From assembly GCF_003966915.1 (NCBI RefSeq), contig NZ_AP018150.1:558001-622000 (forward strand): a DNA stretch of 64,000 bases, given 5' to 3'. Below the pieces are notes generated by a model. That model did no database searches and was not told the DNA's origin. It saw nothing but the letters and a program-made list of their open reading frames with translations. The DNA is from Mycoavidus cysteinexigens. GTDB lineage: Bacteria; Pseudomonadota; Gammaproteobacteria; Burkholderiales; Burkholderiaceae. A program made the position numbers and the translations under genes. Positions 49,114 to 59,243 of the stretch are shown piece by piece (position 1 is the stretch's first letter; every line of letters starts with the position of its first letter).

Positions 49114-52100
49114 ATGAACATACAGCCAAACTATAATCCTTGCTTTTTGAGCCTCCTGTCACAAAAAGCGGTCAGTGGAAACAATCAAGTTCCTTATTCG
49201 CTACAAACCATCATCATCGAACCCTATGCGGGTAGCAATGGATACAGGGTAGGGGTATATACATCCGATTGCTATCCAGGCTTCATGGCTGAAGTCATCG
49301 CCCCAGATGGTCAACAACACATGGTAGCCCCATCAAGAATTGTCAATGGTTTGACGGGGCAACTCATGGACCATGGGGCCATTTTGAAGATCATGCAAAG
49401 ACCTTCGGATAGTTTTAGAGCAGTTTTTTCTGCGGAAACCGGCAAGGTATGCTTGTGGCCACATATGCAGGCAGCTGGCCAAGGACAACACCGTACCGCC
49501 TATTTAGTGACTGACAACAAAAATAATCCCTTTTTAAACAAATCAATTGAACAATGCGTTGCAGACATTAAAAGTGGTAAATTCACGGTGCCGGGTACAA
49601 ATGATGTTATAAGTGATGGCAACACTAACCATACAGAGCCTCGTTCTGACACTACAGACACTCGAAAACAACATACGTTTAAACTCGAAAACAATGGCGA
49701 ACCAAAAATTATTATTAATGTTACAGAAAATGGAAATACCGAGCCCGCCCATGTCGGTATACTCTATCGCACCGTAAAAAATCAAGAAAATAAATGGGAC
49801 TGTTTAAAATTTCCGCTAGCTAATCCACACACAGATTCGCAGTGGCGGAGTAAATTAGAAAGCAAATGGTATCTAGAGTGTAAACAGGTGCCTACTGATA
49901 TCACCAAACAATCGCCAGATGGCACGCCAAGAGATCCCAATGGACCAGGTCGCGGAAACTCCGGACCAAAGGGTGGCGGAGGAGGAAGTGATGGCAGCTC
50001 TGGATCAGGTGGCAGCAGCGGAAAATCCGGTGCTGGCGGTGGCTCGACGGGGGCATTTCAGAACAACCTCAACCAAAATAACTTAGTCGGCAGTTACAAC
50101 CGTACCAATCCCAACCAACCGCTGCTCAAAACCGGCCACCAACAACAAATCGGTGGCGTGGCTATCCATAATCCCAACGCCATTTTGCTGAATTTGAACA
50201 GCAGCCTCTACGACCTCACTGCCGAGGGTTATTGGATCACGTTTCCTTTTATGACCGATACCGATAAGGCACCCTTCTCAAACCAGTGGCTCCAACAAAT
50301 CACCCGCGAACTGGCACAAACCGTCTATATTCATAACACCTTTCCTTTTTATAGCTTGCATTTTACTGAAAGAGGCAGCCTCTATTCGGTCATCCACCCT
50401 GGCTACCAAAACACCCTCGTTGGCAAAGTCATTGGCATGATTGATTACTTCATGAAAGGCTATTTGAATGGTGGCTATTTCAATGAACCGGATTTGATTC
50501 GCTTTGCCGGTGATAAATCATGGATGAAGGATGTGGATCAATTAAAGCCATCCATCCAGTCGATGGAAACGCTATATCAGAAAACCTTTCAAGACGATAG
50601 TGAATATACGCCGCTCATCCAGCTTTTACAGGAATACCACATTCAGCAATACAACTCGAAGCTCGATAAAACCACTTTAGACGAAATCCAGCAGCGGTTT
50701 CAGATATCGTTTCGGATCATCGCCAAACAAGACCAAATCGAAAAGCATGACAGCACCTTATTATTTCACGGTGGAATGGATGTGTTGTATACGATTGAAT
50801 GTCACGGCGTTGCGCTTGGCCAAGTGGAACAATACCAGGCATCCAAAGAGTATCAATTGCTCCAACTGATTTGCACGCAAGTCGCCGACGATATCAAAAC
50901 CAGGCTGCGGCAATTACCGCCATGCCAGGACTATTTCAAGATGCTGGACGTTATTTGCGCACTGTCTTACTACTTTAGCAGTCTTAAAAAACAAGAGATG
51001 GTGCCTAAGTTATTGCCTATCAAAGCCGATACGCAGCAAACCTGTCCAGGACTTTTCCCCCCTTACCCCAAGACCCGGGTCGAACGTGAGGTGACGTCCG
51101 TCACGCTGTGGGATGTGGTCCAAGATCTGGATGTAGATAGTACAGCCTTATTCAATGAATTTTTACTGCAAAAGGAAAAGCTCCAATGCATTGCCCCCCA
51201 ATTGCAAACGGCTTTGGCCCATGCCATCCAGAAGCGGTTACCCAAAGGTGCAGTCAAGCTTCCCGCAGCGAATCTGAACGAGCTGGTTTTACTCTTGACT
51301 AACCATATATTCAAAGCGATATCAGACTTAAAGGAACAGTTGTTTTCGCCAGAGACTGAACAGCAACAACAAGAATTAGCAGCATCTCAGAGACAACTAG
51401 AAGAAAATATCGAAAGGCATGAGGCAATGCGCTTGCCGCTACGCGAGCAGCATGATGCTATTCAGAATCAGATCTTAGAGAAAGAAAGAGACAATATCGC
51501 GAGTCAAACGAGGGCGCTTGAACTAAGCATTCATCAGCAACGTCTAGGCCAGGAGATTCCCCTTTCTTCTTATCTTACAGCAGATGCGTATTATGTGCTT
51601 CAGTTTAACCTTAATATGCATCGTCGCCTTGACGAAAAGTTTAAGCAAGAATTACCGCGGCTAATCGATGCCGTTAAAGCATATTGGAACGATCAACGTA
51701 AGCAGATAGAAGCAGCTTATCAGCAAGATGTTAAAACGCTTGATGAACACATTGTCGGCGTAGGCAGCAACGTGGAAAAGATCAAGGCAGAGGTTGCCAG
51801 AATTAAAAATTTGCGTGAATTGATTAACACGCGCCCCAGTCATCAAATGATTGCCGAAACCATCGAGCTGGGAATACCTGCTATCGTGAAAAGGCTCCCC
51901 GCATTTCTCTTGACAGATAACGTTTCCTTCGTGCGCCTCCATGGAGGAACAGGCTTTAAGCTTGAGGATCAAGCCATCTTATTGAATACCGCATTGGTCA
52001 CCCGCTTAAGTCAGCAGTTAGAGGCATATTCGGCCAAGATGTCGAAAAAAGAGCCGGGCGAGGTATGGAAAGCCGTCACGATCAACCATCAATCCTATCA

Positions 52101-55100
52101 AGCTTTTTATATTGAGCATGCAAGTTTATTAGACCACAGCGCGCTAGAGCAAAGTCTCATCAAGCCCAACATGGCCAGCACGGCTACGGAGAGGGAATGG
52201 ATCCATCTAGCGGCACAAAATCCGACCGCAGCGCAATTAGACGCAGTGACTAAATTCATAGCAGAGAATAAGCTCACGCTTAATCTCAATATCACCGATG
52301 CGTATGGGAATACCGCCATACACCTGGCGGCAATGAATAATAATCTAGGGCTCGCTGAGCTATTACTAAAGCACGGCGTCAAAATCGATGTGCTGAACCA
52401 ATTTGGCAATTCACCTTTGCATGTCGCGAGCATGTATGGGCATGACGAGATCATCACGGCTATTTATCAGGCTAATCAAGATAGTCTTCGCCAATTAACG
52501 ATGAATGATGAGAGCGCGTTGTATTTAGCGGTACTCCATCATCGTTTGGAAACGGTTAAGTTGCTAGTGTCGTATGGTTTCGATGTGAATGAAGTGGGTA
52601 TCAATGGTATACCGATTATTTACACAGCTTTGTATCACCATTCTTTCGAAATCAGCGACTATTTATTATCCCAACCATCTATTAAGGTTCATTTTCAATT
52701 AGAAAATGGCAATACGCTGCTTCACCTGGCGGTTCTTGTGAATGCGCAAGCAGTGATACAAGTGCTTTTGCTTTTAAGCAAACGGGTTGATATCAAGGCC
52801 GATATCAAGAATGTATATAACCGTGATGGTAAAACGCCACTGCATATTGCGGTAGCGCTTGGGTATCTGGACATCGTTAAGCAATTGCTGGGTCCGCATA
52901 ATAAGGCTTTAGAACGAACCGATTCAGCAGGGAATACGCCGCTTGATTTGGCCATCAAGCACCGTCAGAAAGCGGTGAGTCACTATTTACTGGGAATAGG
53001 CGCTAAAACAGATCAACCCTTTGAGGGCGAAAACGCATTAACTCATGCGTTAAAAACCGGGCAAGTCAGCGTGGCTGAAGCGATATTCAAAGTCAACCAA
53101 TTCAAGCTGGCTACCTATCGTCAGATCGATCAAGACAATTTCTTATGGATGTGTAAACTGGGTTATTGGCGGTTATGTGAACAAATTATCGCGAGCGATC
53201 CTCAATGGATAACGCAGACGCTCGACCCTGGCCATGCTGAGCTGAATGGTTATATTGATTATGTATGCAAGCATAACCGTGTTACGCAATGGCAGCATTT
53301 GCTTGAAAACTTCAAAGCGAAAACTTTAGCGTATTTGGAAGCGCATGCTGATAAGCTGTATAAGCTGGTGATTAAACACCGTAGTCATGCGCTTTTAACT
53401 GAGTTGCATTCTGAGCTTGAAGAAGTCGATGGATATACACCTGAGCGCAAACTATTCAAGAATGATCGATTTGCCTCCTATAGCGATTATGACCTGATTC
53501 AATTTGCAGTGCGCTATGGCTTGCCCCAATTTTATGAGCCCTATGTCAAGCACGCGACGGGTCAAGTCGAGCTCGAGCATGCCACTGCAAAGGGGAAAAG
53601 CCTGCTGTATTTGGCCGCTGAAAGTGGTAATCGTCAACTGATTGAGATGTTGCTAGACAAGCAAGCTCGCCCGATAGCGCCGAATGGCCAACACTTCTTT
53701 TATGCCCTAATCGAGCACGACCACCCAGACATTATCCGTCGCCTACTGTTAGATGAGCGTTACCGCTCTTTTTTAAACATCAATGGGTTGGTGAGTGAGA
53801 AAGAGAAAATCCGGGCAATCGATTTAGCGTGTAAGCTCGGCAATTTAAAGCTGGTAACCAGCTTGATTCGTTGGGGTGCTAAAATTGATGAACCGAATCA
53901 ACATCATCAACTTCCCATCTATTACGCGATTGCAAACAATGCGCCGCACTTAATCCGGCTGATCTTTCAATATGAGCTCGGCAATTTAGAGAAGATTTTA
54001 AATTACGCTATTGGCCTCCATAAGAATGTCATTTTTCAGCAATTATTAGGCCATGGACCAGAATTTAAAAACGCAGTCCTAGATTGTGCTAACAGCCTGC
54101 TTGCCACCGCCATTGACCACCATAACGTCGGCGCTTACAAGCTTTTAACCGGTCTTGGCGCCAAAGTAGACAATACATTGCTGCATCGAGCCGTCATCTG
54201 TAACGCTCATGAAATCGTACCCTTACTGATCGCTGCTGGTTGTGACCGGCAGGCAGAGGTCAATGAGCTGACGCCGCTAGAGCTTGCTTGCGAACTGGAG
54301 CATGATTTATGCGCATACGCACTCATTCAAGGCGGTCCATTAAGCCTAAGGAGCAGCTTCAAGCCGAGTGAATGGATAAAGCTGATGATAGCGGGCCAAG
54401 CGGCAGCGGTTAGTCAAGAATTTATTAAAGCGATCAAGGACGATGACTTAATTAAAGTCAGAGAATTAACGACGCTCTATGCGCCGGTGAGGAGTATTAG
54501 TTTTCAGTATCTTTACAAAGGCGAGGAAATCACGGCTTCATTGTTGGACATAGCGATCCTGGAAAACCAGCCGAAAATCATACAATATTTACTCAATGAG
54601 GGTGGTTGTGATCCGTATGCCCCCAATTCTTTAGGCTTCAGCGCTGTTCACCTGTTAATGAAGCTTAGCGATGCCCAATGGGTGGTTCAACTCATTGAAC
54701 AATTTAAATTGGACATCAACCGGGTTGACCCAAGGAATGGCTATACTCTATTGCACATGGCCCTGTTGACCCAAAACCAGGCAATGGCGGATTATTTAGT
54801 GGTAAACGGCGCTGATATCTATGCCGAAACGGCCGCAGGCAAAGCCATATTACAGATTGCCATCGAACAAAAAGACTTGGCCTTCATCAAACGCGCAATC
54901 CAGCAATATGCTTATAACTTACATCATAAGAACTCGCTGCAAGAGTGCGCGCTGGCCATGGCGCTGAAAGCGGGTAATTTAGAGATTGCCCAGTATCTGG
55001 TTGAATCCGGTGCGGATATACATAGCATAGATGGGTTTAAGCAACGCACTATGCTGCATTATGCGGTCCTGTCACACCATGCCAAAATCGTGTTCTATAT

Positions 55101-56085
55101 GCTCAGTTGCGGCGTTCAGAGTCGAATCCCAGACAATATAGGCATGCTGCCCGTACACCTGGCAGCCAAACATGGCGACCTGGAAATCGTTGATTTACTG
55201 GACGATATCGAAAACCGGGAGGCAGAAGGGGAAGAGCGAAAAGCCACTGTGGTATCGCTCACTGACCAGCGTGATAGAGACGTTAGGGATTTTGCGTTAA
55301 TTCATCGCCACCCAACATTAAGCGCTCACCTGACGCAAAAGCATTGGCTACCGCTGCGCGATAAGCCGACTGCAAATCAAGCCATTCACTTTAAAACGTA
55401 TAAACAAGGCGATAAAACCCCGTTAGAACTGGCCATTTGGGCCGAAGACCAAACGACCGTCGCCACGTTAATCGATCAAATGGCTAAAGATGACCTCTTT
55501 CATAGCAAAAGAGCACTGATAGCCGCAAGTGCCAGCCCGAATATTGCGCTATTCAATTATGTGATGGATAGGCTGTGGGATGGTATAAACCAACAGATAT
55601 TACAAGCCTGCCTGGCTGCAGCCATTGTCAGTAACTGTGTAGAAAACGTTAAACAACTGCTGAGCCGGCTAGGAGAAAACCGGAAAAATCTCATCTTTAA
55701 CGATGGATCAACGCCCATCGTACTAGCCTGTATGGCCCAAGCGCACGATGTGCTAAAAGAACTGTTAGCGCATATTACACCAAGCGATCAGGAAATCTAT
55801 GCGGCATTCCAAGCACTCATCCGGCATGACCAACTCGTGATGGCGAGACGGCTTTTTGATGCCTGTGACGAAGTAGCAATCTATACCACAGACGCCAATG
55901 GAGAAACATTGCTGCACCATGCAGTTAAACATAACCGACCCAATATGCTGGCTTTTTTCATCCTATGCGGCTGTGTTGATACAGAAAATTATGCGGGCAA
56001 AACCGCTTTAAGCCAGGCTTTGCTAGAGAATCAAACTGAATGCATTCAATGCCTGGAAACCGCCTCAGCTTCGACAAATGTGTGA
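49114..56085 (+). CDS. Giant ankyrin-repeat protein with N-terminal hinge domain
   Basis: This encodes 2323 residues from the ATG at 49114. Residues 1-270 form an unknown domain. Residues about 262-320 contain DITKQSPDGTPRDPNG and a long Gly/Ser hinge (SDGSSGSGGSSGKSGAGGGS). Residues about 325-740 are an unknown globular part (LVGKVIGMIDYFMKGYLNGG). A coiled coil follows (about 749-811, QQQQELAASQRQLEENIERH). From about 1025 to the end there is a long array of ankyrin-type repeats, for example GNTAIHLAAMNNNLGLAELL, GKTPLHIAVALGYLDIVKQL, GYTLLHMALLTQNQAMADYL and GETLLHHAVKHNRPNMLAFF. Ankyrin arrays bind proteins, and in intracellular bacteria they are often host-directed. No signal peptide or enzymatic motif is seen. 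It is followed by the SecA-like gene. Confidence 0.88.
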   Translation: MNIQPNYNPCFLSLLSQKAVSGNNQVPYSLQTIIIEPYAGSNGYRVGVYTSDCYPGFMAEVIAPDGQQHMVAPSRIVNGLTGQLMDHGAILKIMQRPSDSFRAVFSAETGKVCLWPHMQAAGQGQHRTAYLVTDNKNNPFLNKSIEQCVADIKSGKFTVPGTNDVISDGNTNHTEPRSDTTDTRKQHTFKLENNGEPKIIINVTENGNTEPAHVGILYRTVKNQENKWDCLKFPLANPHTDSQWRSKLESKWYLECKQVPTDITKQSPDGTPRDPNGPGRGNSGPKGGGGGSDGSSGSGGSSGKSGAGGGSTGAFQNNLNQNNLVGSYNRTNPNQPLLKTGHQQQIGGVAIHNPNAILLNLNSSLYDLTAEGYWITFPFMTDTDKAPFSNQWLQQITRELAQTVYIHNTFPFYSLHFTERGSLYSVIHPGYQNTLVGKVIGMIDYFMKGYLNGGYFNEPDLIRFAGDKSWMKDVDQLKPSIQSMETLYQKTFQDDSEYTPLIQLLQEYHIQQYNSKLDKTTLDEIQQRFQISFRIIAKQDQIEKHDSTLLFHGGMDVLYTIECHGVALGQVEQYQASKEYQLLQLICTQVADDIKTRLRQLPPCQDYFKMLDVICALSYYFSSLKKQEMVPKLLPIKADTQQTCPGLFPPYPKTRVEREVTSVTLWDVVQDLDVDSTALFNEFLLQKEKLQCIAPQLQTALAHAIQKRLPKGAVKLPAANLNELVLLLTNHIFKAISDLKEQLFSPETEQQQQELAASQRQLEENIERHEAMRLPLREQHDAIQNQILEKERDNIASQTRALELSIHQQRLGQEIPLSSYLTADAYYVLQFNLNMHRRLDEKFKQELPRLIDAVKAYWNDQRKQIEAAYQQDVKTLDEHIVGVGSNVEKIKAEVARIKNLRELINTRPSHQMIAETIELGIPAIVKRLPAFLLTDNVSFVRLHGGTGFKLEDQAILLNTALVTRLSQQLEAYSAKMSKKEPGEVWKAVTINHQSYQAFYIEHASLLDHSALEQSLIKPNMASTATEREWIHLAAQNPTAAQLDAVTKFIAENKLTLNLNITDAYGNTAIHLAAMNNNLGLAELLLKHGVKIDVLNQFGNSPLHVASMYGHDEIITAIYQANQDSLRQLTMNDESALYLAVLHHRLETVKLLVSYGFDVNEVGINGIPIIYTALYHHSFEISDYLLSQPSIKVHFQLENGNTLLHLAVLVNAQAVIQVLLLLSKRVDIKADIKNVYNRDGKTPLHIAVALGYLDIVKQLLGPHNKALERTDSAGNTPLDLAIKHRQKAVSHYLLGIGAKTDQPFEGENALTHALKTGQVSVAEAIFKVNQFKLATYRQIDQDNFLWMCKLGYWRLCEQIIASDPQWITQTLDPGHAELNGYIDYVCKHNRVTQWQHLLENFKAKTLAYLEAHADKLYKLVIKHRSHALLTELHSELEEVDGYTPERKLFKNDRFASYSDYDLIQFAVRYGLPQFYEPYVKHATGQVELEHATAKGKSLLYLAAESGNRQLIEMLLDKQARPIAPNGQHFFYALIEHDHPDIIRRLLLDERYRSFLNINGLVSEKEKIRAIDLACKLGNLKLVTSLIRWGAKIDEPNQHHQLPIYYAIANNAPHLIRLIFQYELGNLEKILNYAIGLHKNVIFQQLLGHGPEFKNAVLDCANSLLATAIDHHNVGAYKLLTGLGAKVDNTLLHRAVICNAHEIVPLLIAAGCDRQAEVNELTPLELACELEHDLCAYALIQGGPLSLRSSFKPSEWIKLMIAGQAAAVSQEFIKAIKDDDLIKVRELTTLYAPVRSISFQYLYKGEEITASLLDIAILENQPKIIQYLLNEGGCDPYAPNSLGFSAVHLLMKLSDAQWVVQLIEQFKLDINRVDPRNGYTLLHMALLTQNQAMADYLVVNGADIYAETAAGKAILQIAIEQKDLAFIKRAIQQYAYNLHHKNSLQECALAMALKAGNLEIAQYLVESGADIHSIDGFKQRTMLHYAVLSHHAKIVFYMLSCGVQSRIPDNIGMLPVHLAAKHGDLEIVDLLDDIENREAEGEERKATVVSLTDQRDRDVRDFALIHRHPTLSAHLTQKHWLPLRDKPTANQAIHFKTYKQGDKTPLELAIWAEDQTTVATLIDQMAKDDLFHSKRALIAASASPNIALFNYVMDRLWDGINQQILQACLAAAIVSNCVENVKQLLSRLGENRKNLIFNDGSTPIVLACMAQAHDVLKELLAHITPSDQEIYAAFQALIRHDQLVMARRLFDACDEVAIYTTDANGETLLHHAVKHNRPNMLAFFILCGCVDTENYAGKTALSQALLENQTECIQCLETASASTNV

Positions 56086-56102
56086 TTCTCTAGGAGGATT
56101 AA

Positions 56103-58286
56103 ATGTTAAATGCAATAACTCCTTTACGCTGCATAGCTCCAACTCACGCAAAACAGCAGGCCAAGCTGGCACCAGCGGAAAAAGAGGGCGGAAGTCAAAC
56201 CATCGAGCATGTATGGCAAGGTCAGCTTAGTGATCTCAAAGCAAGTCATCAAAAACGACCTTTAGATAACATTTTGGCTGCATTTCGGGGGCCAAGTCGT
56301 GAGGTTCAATATCCTCTTGGCAATAAAGTGATTCGTACTATCAGGGAGCGACTCGTATTAGTTAGGGAGTCTGAGCAGGAAATCCAGAATTTTTCCGCGG
56401 ATCAGTTAAAGGAATTAATGAGTCGGATTAAGCATGCACTTAATCCTTCCAGCCAAACGGCATCTCATTTACAGGAAAAAGCTATATGCCAATTGCTAGC
56501 TCTTGCTAATCACGTATTCGCTCAATACTTTAGCTTTACGCCCTATTCTGTGCAAATTCTGGCGGTACTGGGAATCCTAGCGTCAAAGGGGAATTTTAAA
56601 GGTAGCTTGGCCCAAATTAAAACCGGCGAAGGAAAGTCTACCGTCATAACGCTATTGGCGCTCATTTTGGCCTACCAAGGGAAATGTATCGATGTGATTA
56701 CTTCTACCGAATACCTGGCAAAAAGAGACAAAGTTAAATACAAGCGATTTTTTGATTTCTTTGACATAACAACATCTCATATATGCAATAAAGCACTCAC
56801 GCCTGATCATTTTTCCGGGCAAATTGTATACGGTACGAATTACAACTTTGAATTTTCAGTTTTATTTGACAAGTTCCATTTAACCGCTAATCGAACTTTA
56901 TACAATAATAGAAATAGTAGTCGGCCATTTCATGTAGCCATCGTCGATGAAGTGGATAATATGCTGCTTGATAAAGCCTCCAATTCCGCACGAATTGCCT
57001 ACTCAAGTCAGAAAAATTTAACCGCCTTATATCCCATTATTTATGATTTTGTTAAAAACAACTGCCTTGAGAAAGAGCCAGACATAGACACCATTTCAGA
57101 GTGTGCCAAGTTAGTTAAATCGTATCAGCTCTCGAACACACAGTTACAAAAATTCATTGATAGCGCCTATCGAGCCTGTTTTAAATATGAATTGAAGAAA
57201 CATTACTGCCTAAGAAAACAAAACGAGCATGCCAGACACGATGCAAACCTTCAAATAGTGATTATTGATCAAGATACCGGACGGTTATCTGAGAACAGCC
57301 GCTGGCAGCATGGCTTACACCAATTTCTTGAATATAAGCATGGTTTGCCCATTCTTGATGAGACTTTAACCTTAGGTGCCTTATCACACCCGGCATTTTT
57401 TGCTTACTATGGGGAAATCTACGGCGTAACCGGCTCCTTAGGAGCTGAGATTGAGCGCAATGAAGTTACCGAAATGTATGGTTTGACCAGCTTTGACGTA
57501 CCAACCCATAAGCCGCCACTCACTCAGCAATTACCAACCGTTATCTGCAATACTACAGAACGAGCATTTAATCACACCCTGCTTAGCGAAGTCACAAACA
57601 CCATCAAAGCTGCACGGCCTTGTTTGATTTTATGCCGTTCCATAGCAATGAGTGATGCCCTCTATCAATTCATCGAACCGAAATTTTCTAATATTCAACT
57701 TTTAAACGATGTGCAAAATGAAGATGAAGATTTTTTGGTAGCAAGTGCCGTGTATAGCGACTCTGTCACCATTGCAACCAATGCTGCAGGTAGGGGAACT
57801 GATATTGCTGTCTGCGCAAAGGCGGCAAGAAATGGCGGCCTACATGTGATATTTACTTTTTTCCCAAACAGTGAACGTGTGGAAATACAGGGAGCTGGGC
57901 GTGCTGGACGCCAGGGGAATCCTGGTAGCTACAGGATTATCGTACCCCATGATGATGAATTACTTGCCAAAACCGGCAGCGGCAACATTGAAACACTCAT
58001 AGCATTAAGGGAGCTGATGGTTGTGAAAGCGTCGTTAACCAGACGTCAGTACGCTGCCATTTATTTAGCTCAGCATCATATCCTGGAAAGGTTCTGGAAT
58101 GACTTTCAGTATAAATACGCTAACTCCATCCATCAACATGCCATCTTAAACAAGTGGGCAGAATTCTATACCGATTTGGAGAACATCAAAGTTAATGTAG
58201 AGCATCACTTTGATACCGCATTATCGAACTACAGGAACACGCTCAATAGCTTGTATGATCATTTTATGAAAAATCTGAGTGCCTGA
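56103..58286 (+). CDS. SecA-like DEAD motor ATPase
   Basis: This encodes 727 residues behind a strong AGGAGG (56092-56097), 17 bases after the giant gene. The SecA motor motifs are present in order: Walker A QIKTGEGKSTV (Lys178), TSTEYLAKRD, IVYGTNYNFEFSVLFDKF, Walker B AIVDEVDNMLLDKA, IIDQDTGRLSENSRWQHGLH with LEYKHGL, YGVTGSL, TIATNAAGRGTDI (about 560-570) and GAGRAGRQGNPGSYR. The preprotein-binding insertion seems short. The C-terminal zinc-binding tail and much of the wing/scaffold are lacking, so this is not the housekeeping SecA (about 900 residues). A residue 1-140 extension is unlike SecA. I infer an ATP-driven partner of the giant protein. Confidence 0.88.
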   Translation: MLNAITPLRCIAPTHAKQQAKLAPAEKEGGSQTIEHVWQGQLSDLKASHQKRPLDNILAAFRGPSREVQYPLGNKVIRTIRERLVLVRESEQEIQNFSADQLKELMSRIKHALNPSSQTASHLQEKAICQLLALANHVFAQYFSFTPYSVQILAVLGILASKGNFKGSLAQIKTGEGKSTVITLLALILAYQGKCIDVITSTEYLAKRDKVKYKRFFDFFDITTSHICNKALTPDHFSGQIVYGTNYNFEFSVLFDKFHLTANRTLYNNRNSSRPFHVAIVDEVDNMLLDKASNSARIAYSSQKNLTALYPIIYDFVKNNCLEKEPDIDTISECAKLVKSYQLSNTQLQKFIDSAYRACFKYELKKHYCLRKQNEHARHDANLQIVIIDQDTGRLSENSRWQHGLHQFLEYKHGLPILDETLTLGALSHPAFFAYYGEIYGVTGSLGAEIERNEVTEMYGLTSFDVPTHKPPLTQQLPTVICNTTERAFNHTLLSEVTNTIKAARPCLILCRSIAMSDALYQFIEPKFSNIQLLNDVQNEDEDFLVASAVYSDSVTIATNAAGRGTDIAVCAKAARNGGLHVIFTFFPNSERVEIQGAGRAGRQGNPGSYRIIVPHDDELLAKTGSGNIETLIALRELMVVKASLTRRQYAAIYLAQHHILERFWNDFQYKYANSIHQHAILNKWAEFYTDLENIKVNVEHHFDTALSNYRNTLNSLYDHFMKNLSA

Positions 58287-58299
58287 AGCAGGATCACGA

Positions 58300-58657
58300 G
58301 CTGGATATCTTCATTACCGCACAGGCCTGACGCTGACTCGCTCCATACCGACTGATTAGATACTCAACCAGCGATTTACGGCAAGAAGGCTTTAAAGCTT
58401 TTTTGAGAGTACGTCCTGTAGCATAGCCTTATCTAGCGATAGGTCAGCCACTAAACGTTTGAGCTTACTATTCTCCTCCTCTAATTGCTTCAGGCGACGT
58501 AATTCCGAAGGGCCTAACCCTCCATATTTTTGCGCCAACTATAGAAGGTCGCTTGAGATATCCCCATCTTTCAGCATACTTCATCTACCGATATCCCTAC
58601 TTCCGCCTGTTTTAGACCAAACGCTATTTGCTCTTCTGTATATCTCGATTTCTTCAC
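58300..58657 (-). pseudogene. IS3-family orfA and orfB start, broken
   Basis: On the minus strand, from a GTG at 58657: KKSRYTEEQIAFGLKQAEVG, ISVDEVC, an in-frame stop, then KMGISQATFYSWR, a frameshift, and KYGGLGPSELRRLKQLEEEN, LKRLVADLSLDKAMLQDVL to a stop at 58392. The helix-turn-helix and leucine zipper of OrfA are recognisable. About 30 codons of orfB follow (KSLVEYLISRYGASQRQACA) before the SecA-like gene is reached. The element is dead. It marks the right edge of the accessory region. Confidence 0.8.
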
Positions 58658-58903
58658 CGCACCATCTCCTGATCAACTTCAAAATTGGGCCGCTTTTTCT
58701 ACTTTTAAAGGCATCGAAATTTTTGGGTAGGGCCAATAAATGCAACGCTTTTATAGCCCAATCGCCCTGTTATATAGGATAAAGCAGGGTTGTGTTTATT
58801 CGTTGAAGAGATACAATAATAAATTGTATGCTAAATTTCCGTGTGTTTAAAAGATGGAATCTTAGCGTTAATCGGGTGTATTTCAATTGAATTAAGGATT
58901 CTG
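58658..58903. other. Gap between IS3 remnant and rfbB remnant
   Basis: No gene is seen. It probably contains the lost end of the IS3 element and an old promoter for the rhamnose genes. Confidence 0.45.
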
Positions 58904-59236
58904 ATGATTTTAGTAACTGGCGGCGCGGGGTTTATTGGCGCTAATTTTGTGCTCGGCTGGTTAGCTGAGCATGACGAAGCCGTGGTAAATGTCGACAAAC
59001 TTACCTATGCCGGCAATCTGAGTACTCTAGATTCGTTGCGCGCGGACCCGCGCCATCAATTTGTGAGGGCGGATATTGCCGATATCGCTCTCTTGCAAAA
59101 TCTTTTGGTGAAATATCGGCCGCGCGCGGTGCTGCAAACTGTACGCTGGTATCTTGATCGTTCAGATTGGGTGCATCAAGTTATTTCAGGCGATTACCTG
59201 AAATGGCTTGAAACGCACTATGCGCAATGCGCATAA
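58904..59236 (+). pseudogene. rfbB: dTDP-glucose 4,6-dehydratase with a large internal deletion
   Basis: This encodes 110 residues where about 350 are expected. The N-terminal Rossmann start is intact (MILVTGGAGFIGANFVLGWL, VNVDKLTYAGNLSTLDSL). After KYRPRAVLQ the frame jumps to the C-terminal end of the enzyme ([29 protein letters not shown]). The catalytic Y-x-x-x-K and the sugar-binding part are lost, so the protein cannot work. The deletion kept the reading frame. The gene led the operon rfbBACD for dTDP-L-rhamnose. Confidence 0.9.
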
Positions 59237-59243
59237 AAGGAGC

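Noticed and set aside
49114-50100. OTU-type or other cysteine protease in the N-terminal part of the giant protein
   Set aside because: No catalytic Asp-Gly-x-Cys block or matching histidine could be placed; the resemblance was only superficial.
58459-58782. 107-codon plus-strand frame after the SecA-like gene
   Set aside because: It is the mirror of the broken IS3 orfA on the minus strand, whose motifs are clear.
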